In this document: one piece after another, positions 45,915-57,560 of the stretch
How positions within the stretch are numbered: position 1 is the first letter of the stretch
How the letters are laid out: every line of letters starts with the position of its first letter
Assembly: GCA_031002005.1 (NCBI GenBank)
Contig: CM061920.1
Coordinates: 106,823,447-106,887,446, forward strand
Origin: Vandiemenella viatica
Lineage: Eukaryota > Arthropoda > Insecta > Orthoptera > Morabidae
Direction: 5' to 3'
DNA length: 64,000 nt
Translations under genes and position numbers: made by a program
The notes under the pieces: model-generated
The model's database searches: none
Told to the model about the DNA's origin: nothing
What the model saw: the letters and a program-made list of their open reading frames with translations, nothing else

Positions 45915-48640
45915 AAGGAAAAAATACCACTAGAAGGAACAAAACCAGAATTGGAACATTAAACATCGTGAAACTGACGGCTAAGTGCAAAGAACTTGTT
46001 GATATCATGTAAAGAAAGAAGATAGAAACCTTACAACTGAGTGAAAAAAGTGGAAAAGGAGGAGAATTAAAACTGCTGAGGAAAGGGTATAAGCTGTATT
46101 GGCATAGTAACAAGAAAGAATCTCAACATGGGGTAGCTTTTATCATCAGGAACAACACTGATGCAGTCACATACAGAATATGGTAGCTAAAGAATTGTTA
46201 AGAAAAGCACCTTCACCATAATACAGGTGTATACTCCTCAATCTGGTTTACAGTTTACCTTGATGAACACATTGAAGAAGATAACATTATAATCATGGAG
46301 GACCTTAATGCTCAAATTGGCTTGGATAGAACTGGATATAAAAAATGTGATAGGACCATTTGGTTTTTAAAATAGGAACAAAGAAAAATGCTTCCAGATT
46401 TTTGTCTGAGTACCAACCTCATCATCAAACATACATATTTTAGGAAAAGGGCCAGCGACAAAATTACTAGAAATAGCTGTGATAGACAACAGAAGTCTCT
46501 CAAAGACTTTACAGTCTCTCATGCAGAAGGAGCCGCCTTTATCACAGATGTGAAAGTATTACCTGAAAAAATGTAGGTTGCGACCACCGTCTGTTAATTT
46601 CTAATCTCAGAAATGTTGGAATAGAGAAATTAAAAACAAGTTAACAGCCAAAGATAAAAATTTGGCAATTGAAGAATCCAGAAAAACAGGCAGAATATCA
46701 CGTGACCTCAAACCAAAAGCTAAATAGAGCCAGCAAAAGAAGAATTGGAAAAAGTTGCAGGAAACCCTTGTAAACACAGCTGCCGATGTAGCCTGAAAAA
46801 CTAAGTTAGAGAATGAAAGATAAAGAAACTCCTTGGTGGAATAACAAGGTCAAAAAAACAAGGGGATCAAGAAAACCAGAAGGATCTGGGAAGAAGCGAA
46901 GATAAAATAAGTGACCTAGAACAAACTTACAAGGAACTGAAACTAAAAGTCAAGAATTAGAATTTACAAAGAAAATAGAACAGGACAGTCAGAGCAATAA
47001 GTAACTGTTGTACAAAATTGTAAAATCCAAAAGGAACACATTTGAAGCCTTAAGGCCCAGGAAAAAGGAGACGGAACAATCATCTGGAAAGGAGATGAAG
47101 TAAGCGAAGAGATGAAATATTTTGATCATCTATACAATGGTAAAAAAATAATAATCATAGAAGAAAACAGTTCAGGAACAGGAAACAATTTTAGAGTTCC
47201 CTTAGTCATGGTTAGAAGTCAAAAAAGCCCTGAAAACCATAGCTAAAGGCAAATCACCAAGCCTAGATGAAGTAAATGCAGGTATGATCAAAGCAGCAGG
47301 AATCTATGGACATCACTAGATATATACAGTAATGTACACCATCTGGAAAGAAAAAGAAAAGTCCCCTCTGACTGCACAAATTGAATCATAGTGCCAGTCT
47401 TTAAAAATGGTAGCTGAAGAAAGTGTGTAACAATTACAGAGGAATAACACTTCTATTCCATGGCCTCAAGCTAATGGAAAAAAATTATTGAAGGTAAGCT
47501 GAGAAAAGTCATTGAACTGCAGCTTGAAGAAGAGCAATATGGATTTAGACCTAACAGATCAACAACACTGTTCGGATGATTGTGGAAAAACATTGGTAAA
47601 ATGGAACAGATGACATCTTTAGTTTCTTGGATATTTAAAAGGCCAATGACAGCATACCTAGAGATTGGAAATGTCTATCCAAATGTAAGGTAGCAATGAA
47701 CTTGATCACCAAAGTTAAAATGCTTTATGAGAGGCTGCCAAAGCTGTATCCAAATTGGAGACTGTTATTCAGACTGGTTTGTGACTACCAAAGGTATTCA
47801 GCAAGGTAGTGCTCTATTGCCGCTTTTGTTCATCACTGTAATGAACAAAATTATAAAGAGAGTAAACAACAACTCTAAACTGATTGACTTTAAATCATTT
47901 GCATTTGCAGCTGATGTTGTGATTTGGGGATATACAGAAGAAGAAGTATATCAGAAAATGAACATCTGGAATAAGCAGTTTAAGGAATTTGGCCTTAAAA
48001 GAAGCCACACAAAAAACAGTGGTGACAGCTGTCAGCAGGCAGAATATGAAGCCTAATATTTATTTGGATGGTGTAAAAGTAAATCAGGTTGATAATTTTC
48101 AGTACCTGGGCAGTGAATTGACCTTTGACAGCTGTTCCCAGGGTGAAATTACTAACAGGGCACAAAAAGGAGCACAGTTCTATCATCAAGTAAGGCAGCT
48201 TCTGTGAGACAAGCATATTCCAATTACAGTCAGATTGCCACTGTACAACGCATACTTCTTACTCGTCACAACGTACAGCCTGGAAGTATGTACCAATACA
48301 GCTGAGATGAAGAGACTTCAGATGGCACAGATGAAGTTCCCGATAACAATGGTACAAAAATCAGAAGAGATAATATCAGGAATGAAGTGATCCATAAAGA
48401 GATCCCAGTCAATTGAAATACTTCGGGGGGAAAAAAAATCCAAAGCAATATTGCGATGGCTGGGACACATCAAGTGGATGGACCCAAACAAGAACAGTGA
48501 GGATATGGCTAGAAAAAGAACAGAAAGGTAAAAGACCAAGAGGCCTGGCCCAGGAGGAGATGGCTTGATCTCGCGAAATTGGACCTACAGAAGTAAGGTA
48601 TATCATGGTCTAGAGTCCAACAAGAGGAATCATACTTGGA
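45915..48640 (+). mobile_element. Decayed APE-type LINE, second lineage
   Basis: Endonuclease relic at 45940-46560: RIGTLNIVKLTAKCKELVDI, then QHGVAFIIRNN. RT relic at 47160-48040: 'EEQYGFRPNRST' near 47530, GIQQGSALLPLLFITVMNKI near 47780-47840, and FAFAADVVIWGYTEEEVYQK near 47900, where the family's FADD is FAAD. Downstream are NFQYLGSELTFDSCSQGEIT (about 48095-48155), then 'LPLYNAYFLL' and 'ILRWLGHIKW' before 48490. The domain order is preserved but it carries more than ten stops or shifts. Confidence 0.85.
47727..48056 (+). pseudogene. RT palm fragment of the second-lineage LINE
   Basis: Longest surviving frame (109 residues). Motif B QGSALLPLLF, motif C FAFAADVV with the first catalytic Asp changed to Ala, then the WNKQFKEFGLK helix. 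The neighbouring frame 47989-48207 carries the following YLGSEL block. Confidence 0.8.
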
Positions 48641-48709
48641 CAGACAAATATGGTGAGTGCTCTTATACTGCATCTGGGAAACTGTAGACAGATGAAACTG
48701 ATGAAAAAA

Positions 48710-49230
48710 TTATACCGTAAAGTATTTTCTGCAGACCCCCATCTGCCTATGATTTTTTCCTGCAATATGTTTCCAATTTTACAATTCTCAGGTTTATGCC
48801 TTTCAACTCTGATCTATATTTCTCATCATGTTGATTTTCCCCAACCATGAGCCACTGATCTATGGTCTGAACCTCCAGTTGGCTCCACCATGCAGCGTCC
48901 TCACTATATTGTTAAGAAGGGATATAAGCCTAAAAATTTCGACACACTGGGTGTGTAAGTGCCAATCCGTGTTCCGACACCGCAGCAACCTTCAACTTTA
49001 GTAAGAGGTGGTTATTCTCCTATACAAATTTTTATTTATCCACTTTATAGTGCCTTTGTTTCCTAACAATACAAGGTGCCCGGCCTGTTGTCTCACTCCT
49101 GGAAAGAATAAGGCTAACCGTAGAAATATTGCATTTCTTGTGTTCGTCTTTTTTATGTTCACTATTCCCAGCCACCTTCATCTGTGGTAAGTGTTGGGTC
49201 TTATTTCCCTATTCTTCCTTAGTTTTATTG
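48710..49230 (+). mobile_element. Penelope family A 3' tail fragment
   Basis: Non-coding tail. 'acccccatctgcctatg', 'tccagttggctccaccatgcag' and an end reading 'ccaccttcatctgtggtaag' then 'cttatttccctattcttcct' match the ends of the other family A tails. No coding part. Confidence 0.6.
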
Positions 49231-49525
49231 CCTTAAAGCATTTTCCTGCTCATTGTTATCATATATATTAAGTACCTGGGTGAGCCGATCTTCGCTCGGT
49301 ATCTTTCGATTTCTGTTCAATATCCAAGATTTTGAGTAAAGTTTGATTAAAGTAAAAGGCTTCCTAGGCGTTTTGAGGTGCACACTTAACCAAATAGAAG
49401 CTTAACTAACATCAGTAGGCTTACTGGTACCTGAAACTTCTACGTAATGAGGTTAGAGTTGTTTTCGAGAAACCAAATACAAAATTGCTCCTTTATTATT
49501 TATTTTTTTAAATCGTGTTAAAAAC

Positions 49526-49790
49526 TTGAATAGCAAAACGTTATCTACATATGAAATTTCATCCAAATCGCTAGATCCATTTGCGAGACCGCCTCATAAA
49601 TTGCTTTCAAAGAAAAATGCTGTTATTATGTTAAACAGAAATCTTAATGCCAGTCAGGGATTAATTAATGCTGCGAGATTTGTGTTAATTCAGGGCATTC
49701 TACGAAAACCCTTGATGGATTCTTATGTAACTCGACGAGACAAATCGAAAATAAAGAATTTATTTTTCTGATACCTCAAGTGAAGAGGTT
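49526..49790 (+). pseudogene. Helitron/Pif1-like helicase C-terminal relic
   Basis: The frame reads PPHKLLSKKNAVIMLNRNLN, then ASQGLINAARFVLIQGILRK, and ends DKSKIKNLFF. This follows the Pif1/Helitron helicase block 'PPHKL.LK.GA.VMLLRNL....GLCNGTRL'. The Cys-Asn-Gly of that block is lost. It is a short piece, and Rep and upstream helicase motifs were not found. The A/T-rich flanks with 'tttcatccaaatcg' at 49559 and 50561 may be part of the same element. Confidence 0.6.
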
Positions 49791-50640
49791 AAGGATTAGA
49801 TCCGGCCTGGACCAGAAAAAGAATCCACCAAAAGCACTATGCCTATACGGTGGAAATGTACTTTCAATGTTTTATTTTTTCCTAATGGTTGTTGTTAGGT
49901 TGAAATACAGCATGGACCAGGAGAAACGTCGCCAAAAGCACAAGGAACTATACCTATTACTGATTTTTGACATGTTATACCTCGTAAACCAAGCGAGATA
50001 TCAAGAACATTTATACTTTATTTTCGATATGTTTCGTCGCGTTCTATAAGAATTCATCATCAGATTGTGACATCACGGTAATGATAGAACATCATCAGTG
50101 CTAAATTCATTCACTCCGATAAAACTATGCTCATACCTCGCGTGGTAGTATTTAATGAGAAACCAACAACCACTTTTTATGATCAAAAAGTAAACGATGA
50201 TTACTTTATAACTTGTACCGGTAGTATTATTTTCAAAGAAGTTTATCACCTCTGACAAAACCAATCATAATTTTTTAATTATCTCCCTTTTTAAATGTTT
50301 TACAATTAAACTTGTAATGTTACTATTTCCACGCTTCAGCCAGTATACAAGAACTGTTCGTTTAAATATTCTTTGAAATCAGAGAGAATCTATTTGTAGG
50401 CTTTCTGGTACCTGAGTTGTCTACGAGATGGCACTAGTGCCGTTTTCGACATATCTAGTGAAAAAATTGTTCGTATTTTGGAAAACTCGCTTTTTTGTAG
50501 GGAAGACAACTATTTAGATAATTTTAAAAGTCAAAACATTATCTAAATATCAAATTTCATCCAAATCGTCGTAGCCGTTTCCGAGAACCGAAATATATAT
50601 ATATATATAGATTGTTTGGAAACAAAGGCGCTGAGAGCGG

Positions 50641-52250
50641 ATATATTAGACATTGGGATAGGAGAAAAACCACCGCTTACCAAAGATGAGGGCTCCAGCG
50701 GCGTCAAAACACGAAAAAACACACAAACACAAACATAATACAAATTTTCGAGCTTAGCTCTTCATCAGGTTGTAGGATGAGGTGGCTGCCCCGCGGAAGC
50801 TAGCAGCCAACTGAGGAGACCACACGGGGTGCACATGGTCGGCTGGTCGGGGTGGAGATGGAGGGGGGAGAAACAACATGGCGGGAGGCGGGGGTGGGGG
50901 TGGAAGGACCTAAGCCCGAAAATGATAATTAGACTGCACAGGGAAACGCGGTTGCGGTCATAAGGTCACTGGCATAAAACAAACCAAGGAAAACACGGGG
51001 GGGGGGGGGGGGGGAATCTACTGAAAACGAACTATAAGTGCCCCCATAAAGAATTATTCCACACGCAAAATTATTGAAAATATTACACACGAAAAAATAC
51101 TGCACACGGAAAAAATATATTAATATAAAACACACGAGAGAAAATTTTTTATCAATAGATCTACGTACAAAAAGAGAAAGCTCTGGTGAGCGATGGTTTT
51201 GTGGGAAATGATGGCAGGTAAGGGGCAAAGGTCGGAGGGGAGAGGAAAATTGGAGCTATCTTAAATTTAGTCCAGGTGGTTGTCTGGTCCCCAGTTGGTA
51301 CTGAAAGGCCAGTTCCCACCTCCTCAGTTCTGAGATGCTGCTTTTGTCTGGGAGTACTTTGATGGCGCGGACTGTGAAGCAGGTGTTGAAATTGTTGGTG
51401 TTATGAGTGGTGGCATGAAAAGAAACAGGGTGGTCAGGGTTCTCAGTCCAGACCGATTGTCTGTGTCCATTCATCCGTTTCTTTTCATGCCACCACTCAT
51501 AACACCAACAATTTCAACACCTGCTTCACAGTCCGCGCCATCAAAGTACTCCCAGACAAAAGCAGCATCTCAGAACTGAGGAGGTGGGAACTGGCCTTTC
51601 AGTACCAACTGGGGACCAGACAACCACCTGGACTAAATTTAAGATAGCTCCAATTTTCCTCTCCCCTCCGACCTTTGCCCCTTACCTGCCATCATTTCCC
51701 ACAAAACCATCGCTCACCAGAGCTTTCTCTTTTTGTACGTAGATCTATTGCAATAAAAAATTTTCTCTCGTGTGTTTTATATTAATATATTTTTTCCGTG
51801 TGCAGTATTTTTTCGTGTGTAATATTTTCAATAATTTTGCGTGTGGAATAATTCTTTATGGGGGCACTTATAGTTCGTTTTCAGTAGATTCCCCCCCCCC
51901 CCCGTGTTTTCCTTGGTTTGTTTTATGCCAGTGACCTTATGACCGCAACCGCGTTTCCACTGTGCAGTCTAATTATCATTTTCGGGCTTAGGTCCTTCCA
52001 CCCCCACCCCCGCCTCCCGCCATGTTGTTTCTCCCCCCTCCATCTCCACCCCGACCAGCCGACCATGTGCACCCCGTGTGGTCTCCTCAGTTGGCTGCTA
52101 GCTTCCGCGGGGCAGCCACCTCATCCTACAACCTGATGAAGAGCTAAGCTCGAAAATTTGTATTATGTTTGTGTTTGTGTGTTTTTTCGTGTTTTGACGC
52201 CGCTGGAGCCCTCATCTTTGGTAAGCGGTGGTTTTTCTCCTATCCCAATG

Positions 52251-52260
<10 letters not shown>
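50641..52260. mobile_element. Near-perfect palindrome made of two Penelope family A tails
   Basis: The left arm 50641-51426 is the reverse complement of the right arm 51477-52260, with only small indels by eye (for example 18 G against 13 C at 50997-51014 and 51891-51903). The unpaired centre is 51427-51476. Each arm carries the last coding part of Penelope A (SSISELRRWELAFQYQLGTR) followed by its 3' tail. Both copies are 5'-truncated, and the truncated ends meet in the centre with the tails pointing outward. AT microsatellites flank both outer ends. Confidence 0.93.
51256..51474 (-). pseudogene. Penelope A C-terminus (left palindrome arm)
   Basis: The minus-strand frame starts MNGHRQSVWTENPDHPVSFH and ends in ELRRWELAFQYQLGTRQPPG. 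It is the end of the GIY-YIG domain (R-MNGHRQ) and the conserved tail. The mirror-image coding in the right arm (51480-51650, plus strand) is the same sequence without the first 16 residues. Confidence 0.85.

Positions 52261-52297
<37 letters not shown>
52254..52297. repeat. (TA)n microsatellite
   Basis: About 22 TA units at the outer end of the right palindrome arm. A shorter AT run flanks the left arm (50596-50610). Confidence 0.95.
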
Positions 52298-52301
<4 letters not shown>

Positions 52302-52358
52302 AGAATTGCTCGTTTAAAGATATTTTGATAACTAGGAAATAATAGGTGCTAAGTAGCA

Positions 52359-52748
52359 AAAAATAATTACAAAATTGGATAGCAAAATAAACCACCACTT
52401 ACCTTAGATGATGGCTGCATGGCACGAACACACACACACAAAAAAATATATATATATATATAATTGTATATTTCGGGTCTCGGCTCTTTATCAACGGGAG
52501 AACATTATGGAAGGTGGGTGCTGTAGGAGACTGTCTCACAGAATGACTGTTAGTCAGGAATGTGGCGAGGGTAAATTCAAACAGAGGACAGAGAGAGGGG
52601 GTTAGTGAATTGGAGATGGTACCCAAGCATTGCAAAATGTTGTGAATAGAGCAGAATAATACAGTCTCCTACAGCACCCACCCTACATAATATTCCATCA
52701 TCTAAACATAAGTGGTGATTCATGTCCCTATCCTATTTTGTTAAAATT
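52359..52748. mobile_element. Foldback element with nested inverted repeats
   Basis: The outer ends pair ('aattggatag...ccaccacttacc' at left against 'aagtggtgattcatgtccctatcc' at right). An inner pair 52510-52535 and 52660-52685 also matches (GGTGGGTGCTGTAGGAGACT and its reverse complement). No coding. A further related end begins at 52756. Confidence 0.75.
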
Positions 52749-52749
52749 A

Positions 52750-55130
52750 TACAATATATAAAAAGGATAGCGAAATGAACCACAACTTACCTTAGATGAT
52801 GGTTTCGTGGAGTGAACACATAAAAGCAAAAGAAACGGAAAAACAATGACTATTTCGGGTCTTGGCCCATTGTCAACAGAACATTATTGAGGGAGGGTGG
52901 TGCAGGAGAACGAGTCACACAAATACTGTTAGTCAGGAACATAGTGAGTGTAAATTCAAACAGAGGACAGGAAGAGGAGGGGACAGAAAATTGGAGCTAG
53001 TACCCAAGCAATGCAAAATGTTGCAAAAAGAGCAAAATAGTACATTAAAATTTTCATAACATAAATCTGAGAAAGCAAAAGTACATAAAAAAAAGAAACT
53101 ATGCAGTTAAATGTCACCTCTGGTATGTGGTGGTTCAATTTAGACAGTGGGGATGGAAGCAAGGAGAGGATAGAGGGAAGGAAAAGTACTGACTGTGTAT
53201 TATCTCAAATTGAGACCAGGAGGTTACCTTGTGCATAGTTTGTATTGTTAGGCAAGCTCCCACCTTCTCAGTTCAGAGGAGCTGCTGTTGTTTGGGAGGA
53301 CTCTGATGGCACGGACCGTGAAACAAGAATTAAAATTATTAGTGTCATGGGAGATGGATGTATTGGATCCGAGTGAAAACTGTCTGTCGTTGGCCATTCA
53401 TTCTTATGGCTAGTGGACTGGTAGTCAAACCTATATAGGAGGCAGGACAGTGTTTGCAGGTTAGCTGGTATATTACAAGGGAGGTTTCACAGATGGCATG
53501 TCCTGTGATAGGAAGGCTCTCACCAGTGATAGGGTTGGTGAAAGTGGTGGAGGCATGGTGTATGTCGCACATCTTACTGCAGAGTCTATTGCATAGGAAA
53601 GAGCCTTGAGGCTGTCCAATAGGATGAGGAAGACTGTGTTTGTGGACTAGGAGTTGGCTGAGGTTGGGAGACCTGCCGAAACAAGTTCTGGGAGGGCCAG
53701 GTAGGATTTTTGGGAGAATGGATTTCATTTCTGTGTAGGTTTGTAGAAAATCATAACCCTGCCGAAGGATTCTATTGATGGATTCAAGGCCAGGGAAGTA
53801 TCGTGTAACCAGTACTAGACTATGTTTCGTTTCTGGGGGTTTGGAGCAGTCAATAGGTTGAGCAGGTTGCAATGTGGCTCGTGAAAGTTGCTTGTGAATC
53901 AAAGCTGGGGGATAGTTTCGGGATACAAATGCTTGTGAAATGTTGTTTGAGTATTCCAGTAAGGATTTCTGGTTGGAGCATATACAACTGCCTCGCATGC
54001 CAAGACTGTAGGGGAGGGAACGTTTGCTATAATATGGATGGCAACTTTCAAAATGGAGGCACTGCTGTGAGTTGGTGGGTTTGGTGTGGACTGAGGAGCT
54101 GAGCTGGCCATTGTAGAGGGACAGGTCGACAACCAAGAATGTGGCATGGGTGTGGGAGTAGGTCCATGTGAAATTCAGAGTATTATTAAAGGTATTAAGA
54201 TTGTCCTGGAAATATAGAAGGGTCTTTTCTCTCTGTGTCCATATCATAAAAGTGTCATCTATGAACCGAAGCCACAGGGGGGGGGGGGGGGGTTTGAGGG
54301 GGACATTCTCCAAAATCGTCTGTTCCAGGCAGACCATGAAGAGATTAGCATAAGAGGGAGCGATGTGAGTGCCCATGGCATTGCCACAGATAGATACTGC
54401 CTTCAAAGGAGAAGTAGTAGTTGTTAAGTATCAGTTCAGCCAAGGTGGTGACGAAAGATGTGAAGGCAATGTGAAATGTGTGTGTACAGTGATGTGATGT
54501 CAATAGTTACCAGGATGGTGTTGGAAAGAAGTGGTGTGGGCAAAGTGGAAAGACGGGAAAAAAGTGTTGTGTGTCCTTTATACAGGAGGGAAGCTGACAG
54601 ACTTTAGGTTGTAGGTACTGGTCCACCAATGCAGATTTGTTCAGTAGGAGATACATAAGCCACAACAATGGGGCATCCTGGATTGCCAGGCTTATGGATT
54701 TTGGGAAGGAGGTAAATGGTAGGCCTACCTCCTTTCCAAAATTGAGGAGTAAGAAGAGAGATTGACTGTGGGGTGAGACCTTGGAGGGGCCCACTGAACT
54801 GTACATATTCCTATATTTTTTTTGTTGACAGCAGGTGTGGGATCTTCAGCAAGGCAGAAGTAACTGTTGGCATCTGATAACTGATGAAGGTCTTCAGCCA
54901 TATAGTTACTGTGATTCATAACTGCCGTGGCTGAGCCCTCGTCCGCGGGTAGAATGATAAGGTCTTGGTTAGTCGATAGTTGTTTTCTGGAACGATTTCG
55001 GTTAGGCTAAGATTGCTGTTCATCAAGGACTTCAGAAAACTAGGAGAAGGCTAACTTGTGGATAAGAATTCCTCAAAAATTTGTATGGGATGGTTCTGTG
55101 GAAGAGGTGGTGGGTGTGAATGTGAATAAT
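52750..55130 (-). mobile_element. Penelope family A, longest copy in the window
   Basis: Minus strand, 5' to 3': an 'ILPADEGSAT' block near 54950, the NPGCPIVVAYVSPTEQ region near 54690, 'TIDITSLYTHI' (motif A) near 54500, RT motifs B and C plus endonuclease in 54406-53345, and the tail from 53330 to about 52756. This is the canonical Penelope order. Frame changes occur upstream of 54406. No target duplication was found. Confidence 0.85.
53345..54406 (-). pseudogene. Penelope A RT (part) and GIY-YIG endonuclease
   Basis: A 353-residue frame, the longest element ORF on the minus strand. Start region: AMGTHIAPSYANLFMVCLEQ (motif B), then LWLRFIDDTFMIW (motif C, FIDD, both Asp present), with a proline run in front encoded by a poly(G) tract at 54280-54293. 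Next come ATFLVVDLSLYNG and HTKPTNSQQCLHF, then the linker EMKSILPKILPGPPRTCF. The end is the endonuclease: YQLTCKHCPASYIGLTTSPL and RMNGQR. The N-terminal RT part lies in other frames upstream, so it is listed as a broken gene. The role would be target-primed reverse transcription. Confidence 0.85.
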
Positions 55131-55386
55131 GGTTTGAATTTTTGGAGACTGGGTTCCATTTAGTCTTGAGACCTAGGTTCACTGACATGAGTGGCAAAGT
55201 GGTACTGCCAGCAGAGTGTTTGACAGAATGAATGGACTAGGGTGGCATGGTTAAATGTAGCGGTGTATGTGTATGTGTATATATATATATATATATATAC
55301 ACACAGAGAGAGAGACAGAGAAAGCATAATTTTAAAGTTCTCCAATTCTTTTGGCAATTTTCTCTTAGGAAAAATTAGAAACTCAC

Positions 55387-55558
55387 CCAGTATTACTAAT
55401 ACCTCCCAACAATGGATTGGACAGTCCTGTACCTAGTGCACCAGTGTTGGAACCAAATCCTGAAGAACCGAATGTGCCTGTTCCAGATGAGAACAGGCCA
55501 CCTGGTTTGTTGGTCTGTCCAAACAGTGACTGGCCTGTTCCTAAATTCAGACCTGTCC
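55387..55558 (-). CDS. Nup98: Nup98 exon: GLFG repeats
   Basis: 172 bp, acceptor 'atttcag', donor GTGAGT. Encodes GQSLFGQTNKPGGLFSSGTG, then TFGSSGFGSNTGALG and NPLLGGISNTG, the FG/GLFG-type repeats that line the nuclear pore and bind transport receptors. It ends in phase 2 and joins exactly to the exon starting at 36062. The preceding exon is not in the window. Confidence 0.96.
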
Positions 55559-55869
55559 CTGAAATATGACAAAAATTACATGCTGTAAGACCATTAAAAT
55601 GAATCAGCACATTTTTCCTTATGCAGTAATCATAGCTCATTACAAATCAAGATTGTAATGTAATTCCAGAAAAGTTTTAGATTGTTTAAGTGCATGTATA
55701 GAAATCAAACCCATATTACAGAGCAACAAATCAAAATCTCCAATACCAGTCATTTTATTAATGGATTCATTGGTAGCAATAAATTAGACATGGTGCAGTA
55801 CATATATTAAAGTGTTCAATAAAGATACCTAATTATTAAATAACATAAAAAAATATACAACATTTATGC

Positions 55870-56240
55870 ACTGATGTGTCAAAAGTCGTGGAATACATCC
55901 TAATATCGTGTGGTCCTCCTTTTGCCCTTAAAAGTGCAGTAATCCAACACAGTATTCAATCAAAAAGTCATCAGAAGTCCTTTGAAGTAATATTCAGTCA
56001 TCAATTATTGCAAAAGTGTTGCCAGTGCAGGACATTGTGCATGAACTGACCATTCAATCAAATCTCAGATATGTTTGATTGGAATCATGTCTGGTGATTT
56101 GGGTGGCAAAATCATTTGCTGGAACTGTTCAGAACAATGCTCAAACCAATCGTGAACAAATTTTGCACAGTAACATGGAGCATTGTCATCCTGGAAAAGT
56201 CAATCACTATTTGGAAACATGAAGGCCATGAATAGCTGCC
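55870..56240 (-). pseudogene. Tc1-like transposase relic
   Basis: The minus strand reads FQDDNAPCYCAKFVHDWFEH, then FQQMILPPKSPDMIPIKHI and VHAQCPALATLLQ. These are the second Asp block (DDNAPC) and the 'PPXSPDLNPIEHLWD' block of Tc1 transposases. The usual catalytic Glu of 'PIEH' is Lys. Only the C-terminal third is present. It lies upstream of the GLFG exon, in the gene's orientation. Confidence 0.85.
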
Positions 56241-56796
56241 AATGGTCCCCTAACTATTTAAAGAATATAGTGAGTTTTGACTTTGAAAATACAGCAGTGA
56301 TTTTAATTCATGACTTCTACCTAACCTTTTCTTGCTTGAGGTTTGTATCAAGGAAAGTGGTGGCTGTTTTAAGTTTTTACCGTCGATTATCCAGTGGCAA
56401 GAATACTACACCGTACAGTAATTTTCATCATCTACAAGGGAAGTTGACGGCTAGTGTTTACTCCAACCCCGGTAAGCAGCTAGGTCATTACAAGGAAAGC
56501 ATGCTGTGGATCTTCAAATTCAAAGAAACATTATGAAATCATTAGGTCCTTTTAAGTCCTTCATTAATATAATTTGTTCTCTCCCTTCTATTTATTTTTT
56601 ATATCTTTTTGTGTTGTGTTTCAATCATTGAAAATATTTCAACAAAAAAAATCAGATTCCTCCTTCCCAGAGCCCTCACAAAACTTGCTTCACTAGACTC
56701 CCCCTGTCAGCCTCAGCCAACAACTGGTCCATAAGTATAAGTCTGTACACTAAATAGTAGTGATAATGAATCTGGTGTTAGACAATGAACATAAAA

Positions 56797-57075
56797 TCGA
56801 GGAAAGGCAGGGTAACTAAACTTGTCACTCATGCTGGTGAAGGCACCAACACATACACATGAACAAATTTTCCAATAATTTAATCCTTAGTCATGATTAC
56901 GGAATCTGATGTATATACACCAATGCCCATTCCATATGTCTTCCACTAATCATGATTAAGGTTTCTACTGACATACTGTGAAGTTTGTTCATCTTTATGT
57001 GTTTCTTGTGGACCTGCTGCCTTCATCTGCAGTGAGTGAAGATTAACTTTCCCCATCCTACCTTTCTATCATAAT
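56797..57075. mobile_element. Foldback element
   Basis: The left end 'ggaaaggcagggtaactaaa...tcactcat...gaaggca' pairs with the right end 'tgccttcatctgcagtgagtgaag...aactttccccatcctacctt'. The inner part also pairs around 'taatccttagtcatgatta' and 'taatcatgattaaggttt'. About 280 bp and non-coding. Confidence 0.75.
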
Positions 57076-57339
57076 CTATATATACAACCCTTACAACATT
57101 ATACACTGGAATACTTGCAATATGCATCCAACTGTCCAACTCCATGCCTGGAAAAACCTAGGCCACAGTATAGCTCTTACAATTATCCATCAGGATAAGG
57201 GGTCCAGACTATCCTGCTGGTGGCACAGGCCACCAAAGAAAAAAGAAAACACCTAAATTTCTGTTTCACAATTTGTGTATCAAAGTCCTTGTTAGTAATA
57301 GTTCTTCTGAACTTAAACAGAGGAAGCTGGGCTACCAAC

Positions 57340-57560
57340 ACATCTGGTAGCTAAATGGTTACGGTTCCCACCTAAAAAAACTCAGGGTTCAAATTCTGGT
57401 TGGACCAGGAATTTTTATGAGCTTCACTTTGATCATATGAGTATGCCAGGGCTACATGGATTGGATTCTAGGTTAAATCGTTGGTCCAGCCAAGACAGAA
57501 GCAGAATGTGCAGCAAATTGAAACTCTGACACTAGGCAGCTGCACTACCCTTTGTGGCCT
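57340..57560 (+). mobile_element. tRNA-derived SINE, second family
   Basis: The tRNA-like head has the A box TGGTAGCTAAATGG and, 30 bases on, the B box GGTTCAAATTC. Together they are an internal RNA polymerase III promoter. A roughly 150-bp unrelated body follows. The head differs from the SINE at 12280-12544. An A-rich tail and target duplication are not clear, so the ends are approximate. Confidence 0.7.

Larger units (their letters stand above)
18644..55558 (-). other. Nup98: Nup98 gene, internal part (7 exons)
   Basis: FG-repeat nucleoporin of the nuclear pore complex. In animals it is made as a Nup98-Nup96 precursor that cleaves itself at the end of the autoproteolytic domain. Exons on the minus strand: 55558-55387, 36062-35954, 32055-31930, 24641-24391, 24120-24052, 19582-19452, 18877-18644. 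All borders are AG/GT, and phases match across every junction, giving 364 codons without a stop. The GLFG end, the 'PLFRN' linker phrase, 'SLFEGLDDD', and the start of the autoproteolytic domain appear in the family's order. Introns: 19.3, 3.9, 7.3, 0.27, 4.5 and 0.57 kb; the flanking introns exceed 18 kb and 8 kb within the window. Transposons occupy most of the large introns. Confidence 0.95.
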
